Part shown: positions 15,001 to 17,564 of the stretch, piece after piece | Layout: each line of letters opens with the position of its first letter | How positions within the stretch are numbered: position 1 is the first letter of the stretch | Assembly: GCA_029052375.1 (NCBI GenBank) | Contig: JAIDJD010000310.1 | Coordinates: 1-17,564, forward strand | From: Duncaniella sp. | Lineage (GTDB): Bacteria > Bacteroidota > Bacteroidia > Bacteroidales > Muribaculaceae | DNA length: 17,564 nucleotides | Reading direction: 5' to 3' | Translations under genes and position numbers: made by a program | Notes under the pieces: model-generated | Databases searched by the model: none | Told to the model about the DNA's origin: nothing | The model's input: the letters and a program-made list of their open reading frames with translations, nothing else

Positions 15001-15085
15001 TAAGTATTTCTCGCGCTGTTTCAAGGCCGAAATGGATATGACGCCAACCCAGTATCTGGATTGGCGCCACGTCCAAGAGAATTAA
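12020..15085 (+). CDS. Membrane one-component regulator: propeller, Y_Y_Y, TM and AraC HTH, no kinase
   Basis: A 1021-residue sensor built like a Bacteroides hybrid two-component system but without the phosphorelay. A signal/anchor (RAVILLAVILVWMAES, about residues 9-24) is followed by two-component-regulator propeller repeats to about residue 715, e.g. ISNVQQDTTGLMWFATWDGI, PDGSVWAGTKGDGLY and PDGRVWLGSYGGGL. A Y_Y_Y domain spans about 733-840 and a transmembrane helix about 846-871 (WFSLLMALLASAVVCGVIWF). A short linker leads to an AraC DNA-binding domain (911-1017) with both HTH units (VEDLARHMGMSRTALYSMMK and SISEVAYAVGFSDPKYFSRC). No H-box, ATP-binding G-boxes or receiver aspartate is present. 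The GTG start at 12020 overlaps the nth stop; the first ATG (12077) would remove most of the signal. Ligand unknown, probably a periplasmic glycan (inference). Confidence 0.88.
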   Translation: MKPSRRTLRAVILLAVILVWMAESAAGSPYRARRRTFGADHPVARSHISNVQQDTTGLMWFATWDGILRFDGINSHSFRPIALSDGAISSNRIYKLKFDAGGLLWCVSSDDRIYTFDQRTQRFTDVQAGDSLLRDNRVRNLVHLRNGVTWAIMRDGTAVRFEGGDRTFSDVRDVSAVCITEKREEWVIGAGEARNHTLGYGIPGRWVNIYSINGRSVAIGRGGRVAEFDARGAAVRRFAPLGPVKARINYTMRVDDCVLMATDAGIYGVNLLDGKEMKYSSHAATYLYKDSRGRVWAFGDPGRVTLLEDPDAGGARELVTLAAPVPREGRPQHIAMEDAAGNVIVMPRGGVLSRYNPVSGQLDPVEVPDATGMPGCYSSAEIKKFLVDHDRNLWVFHQAGADCITFLPECFEYRRNPSGAEVRALMADSRGRLWTADRDNLLRVGPDRWLTPSGTLSAVPRPLTSYPVYVLRESPDGSVWAGTKGDGLYIISPRADGRFDISHLLTSPSDPRSLRSDTIYDIKFAPDGRVWLGSYGGGLSQGRRAGDRWEFENVPGQPRGLKIRTIHETADALALATAEGLVVMDKKSGRLGTVTGSASRSGLNGNDIMGFASVADTSYFCVFGGGLYSVPERSLTSACIRFRQVSLPPESAPSRLRGMACDGRRLWITDEYSLTGYDTSAGRCVNFGSESFGNQISLSEAAPVIVGDTIFIGASSGVLRFVPAQVIEHRPRRRIAITGVRYRNSAEITPMANPDSLVVDPDHRSFALCISAMEYDSPGSAHFRWRLADDPEGWSYVEGPQPTVAFDNLSAGTHLLEIEVTDHDGNWQRPGRVFTLEVTPRITETLWFSLLMALLASAVVCGVIWFILYLRRMRNLIQNKYSLLMAADRIHSDFGIVSGDTSPRDDRAARQREFVEKCTAYVIANISNPDMVVEDLARHMGMSRTALYSMMKGVAEVTPVDFIKQVRIKQALLLLDKGGKSISEVAYAVGFSDPKYFSRCFKAEMDMTPTQYLDWRHVQEN

Positions 15086-15319
15086 CAGTCTGGCTTTTTA
15101 GCCTCGGGTATATAAGTGTTTAGAGAATTGTCTTTGCCGTGCCAGGCAGGCTGCGGGCCGCGGCGGCCAACCGGGGTTCGCGGGAGAGCAAGGGGAGTGT
15201 CTGTCTGACGTTGCAAAGATACTCTCCGGACCGCCGTAAACGGGTGTAAATTTTGTCAAAAACGGGTGGAAAAATTCGGCGGAGCCCCTCTGTGTGCCTC
15301 AAATGACAGTTTTTGCCCG
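15086..15319. other. 234-nt convergent intergenic region
   Basis: The gap lies between the AraC-type regulator and the MATE gene. A short self-complementary GGCTTTTTAGCC (15092-15103) follows the regulator stop and may serve as a weak bidirectional terminator. A GC-rich self-complementary stretch lies at about 15155-15175. On the leftward strand there is an unassigned promoter-like box with direct repeats (15213-15268). I see no convincing gene; a leftward open frame ending at 15120 is the tail of a frame opposite MATE coding. Confidence 0.6.
15213..15268 (-). promoter_or_regulatory. Orphan leftward -7 box preceded by two 9-bp direct repeats
   Basis: Leftward TATCTTTGC (15221-15213) matches TAnnTTTG. 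Upstream of it CACCCGTTT occurs twice (15268-15260 and 15246-15238), 22 bp apart, about two helical turns, with the proximal copy ending 16 nt before the -7 box. This is a common layout for AraC-family operators overlapping the -33 region. No gene lies downstream before the convergent regulator's 3' end. Confidence 0.4.
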
Positions 15320-16720
15320 TCAGAGGCCTCGTTTCAGCCAGGCGCCCGACGTGAGCCTCCAGAGGAATATGGCGCCGCGGAAACACAGCTCGATACACAT
15401 GGCCAGCCATACTCCGTCGAGCCCCATGCGCGGGGCCAGGATGGCGGCGAGCGGCAGGCGCACCAGCCATATGCTGCCGAAGTTCATGCAGGCGGGCAGT
15501 ATCGTGTCGCCCACTCCCACCATCACTCCGTAGGCCACTATGGCGGCGGCGAACATCGGTTCGGCGAATGCCTCGATGCGCAGGGCCGAGGCTCCCATCT
15601 CCACTATCCCCTCCACGGGGCTGAGCAGGCTCATGACCGACGGGGCGAAGAGGTAGAGCACGACTCCCATGGCTGTCATGGTGGCCATGCCGGCCGCTGT
15701 GGTGATGTATCCGAAGCGCTTGGCCAGGTCGAGCCTGCGGGCTCCGTAGCTCTGGCCCACGAGGGTGGTGGCGGCGTCGGCTATGCCGTAGCCCGGCATA
15801 TAGCAGAGGCTCTCGGCTGTGACCGCAAAGGCGTTGGCGGCTATGGCCAGGACGCCCAGCGGGGCCACGATGACGGTGACGGCTATCTGAGCCCCGCAGA
15901 TCACGGCGTGCTCGAGCGTCATGGGGGCCGATACCTTGAGTGCGTTGCGCAGGACGGGTCGCGTGGGGCGGAACGAGCCTGTGGTGCCGCGGAGCATGAT
16001 GTCGGGCTGTCTCCTCAGCAGGTACCACATCATCAGCCCGGCCGAGACACACTCGGCGGCCACGGTCCCGAGCGCGGCGCCAAGCACTCCGAGGCCGGCG
16101 CCAGGGATGGTGATGGCGAGGCCGCAGGCAGAGACCTCGCGCGTGGGGAATATCAGGAAGAAGTTGAAGACCACGTCGAGGAAACACATCAGCACGCTTA
16201 TCATCCCCGGCACTTTCATGTTGCCCGAACAGCGCAGCATGGCGCCTCCGAGATAGCTGAGCGTGAGCACGGGGAGGGCCGACACGAAGACCAGGAAGTA
16301 GAGCGAGGCGCCGGCGCGGACGCTCTCCGTGCCTCCGAGCCACCGTGGCAGGGGGCCGGAGATGGCCACGCCGATGACGGCCATCACCACTCCGAAGAGC
16401 AGGCATCCCACGATGCTCTGGCGCAGTATGGAGCGGGCCTTGGCGAAGTCGCCTGCACCCACCGAGTGGGCCACCTGGACGGAAAATCCGGTGGTGACCA
16501 TCGAGCAGACGCCCCAGAAGAGCCAGAGCGTCGTGGACACGAGGCCTACCGACGCCGATGGGTCGGCGCCGAGACGCCCTACCATGGCGGCGTCGATGTA
16601 CTGCATCAGGATGCTCGAGAGCTGGGCCATCATGGCCGGCCACGAGAGCATGGCCGTGAGCCTGAGCTGCTGGCCGAAGCTGAGAGGCTTGCCTGAGCGT
16701 ATGAGCGAGATGTCTGTCAC
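15320..16720 (-). CDS. MATE family multidrug/metabolite efflux transporter
   Basis: A 466-residue inner-membrane protein with about twelve helices in two MATE halves, coupling Na+ or H+ influx to export of organic cations or drugs. Recognisable family segments are LSWPAMMAQLSSILMQYIDA with MVGRLG (helix 1), SYLGGAMLRCSGNMKVPG, NALKVSAPMTLEH at the start of the second half, LVGQSYGARRLDLAKR, and VAYGVMVGVGDTILPACMN. The reading frame extends further upstream, but the likely start is GTG at 16720 (VTDISLIRSGK), overlapping the stop of the lyase gene by four bases (GTGA) and giving a normal MATE length. It forms a coupled pair with the lyase. Substrate cannot be predicted. Confidence 0.9.
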   Translation of the reverse strand: MTDISLIRSGKPLSFGQQLRLTAMLSWPAMMAQLSSILMQYIDAAMVGRLGADPSASVGLVSTTLWLFWGVCSMVTTGFSVQVAHSVGAGDFAKARSILRQSIVGCLLFGVVMAVIGVAISGPLPRWLGGTESVRAGASLYFLVFVSALPVLTLSYLGGAMLRCSGNMKVPGMISVLMCFLDVVFNFFLIFPTREVSACGLAITIPGAGLGVLGAALGTVAAECVSAGLMMWYLLRRQPDIMLRGTTGSFRPTRPVLRNALKVSAPMTLEHAVICGAQIAVTVIVAPLGVLAIAANAFAVTAESLCYMPGYGIADAATTLVGQSYGARRLDLAKRFGYITTAAGMATMTAMGVVLYLFAPSVMSLLSPVEGIVEMGASALRIEAFAEPMFAAAIVAYGVMVGVGDTILPACMNFGSIWLVRLPLAAILAPRMGLDGVWLAMCIELCFRGAIFLWRLTSGAWLKRGL

Positions 16721-17370
16721 AGCCCTGCGAGTGTGGTGCATATGGCCTCGAGCGCGGCCTCGAGGCGGGCGCGCTGTGTGGCGATGTTGAGGCGTATGAA
16801 ACGGGCGTCGCCATACATCTCTCCGGGGCTGACGCGCACGCCGGCCTCGGAGACGAGCAGGCCCGCGATGTCGGGGTGCTTGTCTGTCAGCGCGCTGACG
16901 TCGAGCCATACGAGATACGTGGCCTCGAGGCGGCAGACGGGACAGGAGGGGAGCCTGCGGCGCAGTGTCTCGCGCGTCAGCTCCCAGTTGGCGTGCAGGT
17001 AGGCGCGCAGTGAGTCGAGCCACGCGCGTCCATCGGGCGAGTAGGAGGCTTTGAGGGCCTCGACGCCGAAGGGGTTGACGTCACACACCTCGTTGATGTT
17101 GATGGCGCGGTCTATCCTGGCCCTGCGCTCGGCGTCGCGGCAGACGATGTTGGCTATCTGGAGGCCAGCGGTGTTGAAGGACTTGGAGGGCGAGAGGCAG
17201 ACTATCGCGTCGGGGGCGATGGGGCCGTAGGGGTTGTAGGACACTCCGGGAGGGGTGAGCTCGCAGTGTATCTCGTCGCTGACGACGGCCACTCCGTGGC
17301 GCCGGGCGATGTCTCTCAGCCTCTCAAGTTCGGCGACGCTCCAGAGGCGTCCGGCCGGGGTGGGCGGGTT
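16717..17370 (-). CDS. MalY/PatB-type cystathionine beta-lyase-like aminotransferase, 5' part missing
   Basis: The C-terminal ~215 residues of a fold-type I PLP enzyme of the MalY/PatB C-S lyase group, which typically cleaves cystathionine or cysteine conjugates. Visible motifs are VAVVSDEIHCEL (PLP-binding Asp), SPSKSFNTAGLQIANIV (Schiff-base Lys), and a C-terminal arginine in RFIRLNIA. The family's NPHNPxGR motif appears as NPPTPAGR at about 17370-17347, with two changes, each explicable by one A-to-C substitution. Upstream of 17370 similarity stops and an in-frame TAG lies at 17496-17494. The ~180 N-terminal residues expected are absent. The frame's only usable start in the window is GTG at 17292, inside the catalytic core. 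So this is a gene truncated by a contig artefact or a disrupted gene. It is coupled to the MATE gene by GTGA. Confidence 0.75.
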   Translation of the reverse strand, partial: NPPTPAGRLWSVAELERLRDIARRHGVAVVSDEIHCELTPPGVSYNPYGPIAPDAIVCLSPSKSFNTAGLQIANIVCRDAERRARIDRAININEVCDVNPFGVEALKASYSPDGRAWLDSLRAYLHANWELTRETLRRRLPSCPVCRLEATYLVWLDVSALTDKHPDIAGLLVSEAGVRVSPGEMYGDARFIRLNIATQRARLEAALEAICTTLAGL

Positions 17371-17564
17371 GGGGTGGAGGTGCCTGGTGTTGGCCGGGGC
17401 GGGGCCCCGCGCCCCGCGCCCGCGCCCAGAGCTGTTTTTATCCTGTAGTCTGCCGCCGTAGCTTTCTTGTACTGGCTCGGTGGCCCTGAAGAGCTAAGCT
17501 AAGCTATACCTCTGGCCACGCACCTGATTCCAGCTGCTCACTGCGTCCAGTGTGCCCGCTGTTT
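17371..17564. other. Atypical right-end sequence, possibly chimeric
   Basis: This stretch should encode the N-terminal half of the lyase but shows no family similarity in any leftward frame. It begins with an almost pure G/C run (17395-17425) and then changes to sequence of mixed composition with a short AGCTAAGCTAAGCT repeat (17491-17504) and stop codons in all leftward frames. I see no gene here. Confidence 0.55.

Noticed and set aside
15120..16814. 564-codon leftward open frame across the MATE gene
   Set aside because: Low-complexity Arg/His/Pro-rich translation typical of an out-of-frame reading of GC-rich coding DNA; the MATE frame has clear family motifs.

Overview
The window reads as a chromosome segment of a fairly GC-rich member of the Bacteroidales. 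A Muribaculaceae-like gut bacterium is my best guess, but the genus cannot be fixed from this sequence. Reasons: promoters of the Bacteroidota type (TTTG about 19-20 nt upstream of TAnnTTTG), few Shine-Dalgarno sites, a Y_Y_Y/propeller sensor fused to an AraC-type DNA-binding domain, a secreted GH127 enzyme, and protein sequences of Bacteroidales type throughout.

Layout. Positions 1-7550 are a leftward block. From its upstream end it holds aspC (class I aminotransferase), a perfect hairpin terminator, tyrS, ptb and buk (an acyl-CoA to acyl-phosphate to acid plus ATP pathway), a TRIC/UPF0126 membrane protein overlapping tadA (tRNA-A34 deaminase), and the N-terminal two thirds of an exported GH127 beta-L-arabinofuranosidase-like enzyme that runs off the left edge. 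A small DUF695 gene (7747-8187) lies next, also leftward, and is divergent from lgt (8321-9187). Two related AT-rich repeat tracts sit in the ptb/buk and DUF695/aspC gaps.

Positions about 9188-10160 are an AT-rich accessory cassette between lgt and pheS. It holds an Abi_2 (AbiD/AbiF-like) HEPN protein read leftward. Just upstream, in the same direction, is a compact element with a -7 promoter box, a 9-bp stem-loop and a second hairpin followed by six T. This looks like a short structured RNA paired with an Abi/HEPN effector, the arrangement reported for abiF-type RNAs. A 9-bp direct repeat (AACGGCTGA) brackets the cassette. This is the most interesting locus of the window.

Positions 10166-15085 read rightward: pheS promoter, pheS, a hairpin terminator, nth (endonuclease III), and, overlapping the nth stop by four bases, a 1021-residue membrane regulator. 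The regulator has a periplasmic beta-propeller and Y_Y_Y domain and a cytoplasmic AraC domain but no histidine kinase or receiver domain. A 234-nt convergent gap follows with an unexplained leftward -7 box preceded by two 9-bp direct repeats 22 bp apart. A leftward pair then encodes a MATE exporter and a MalY/PatB-type C-S lyase, again with a GTGA overlap. The lyase loses family similarity near 17360-17370, and the last ~190 nt do not look like the rest of the window. I suspect a chimeric or low-quality contig end.
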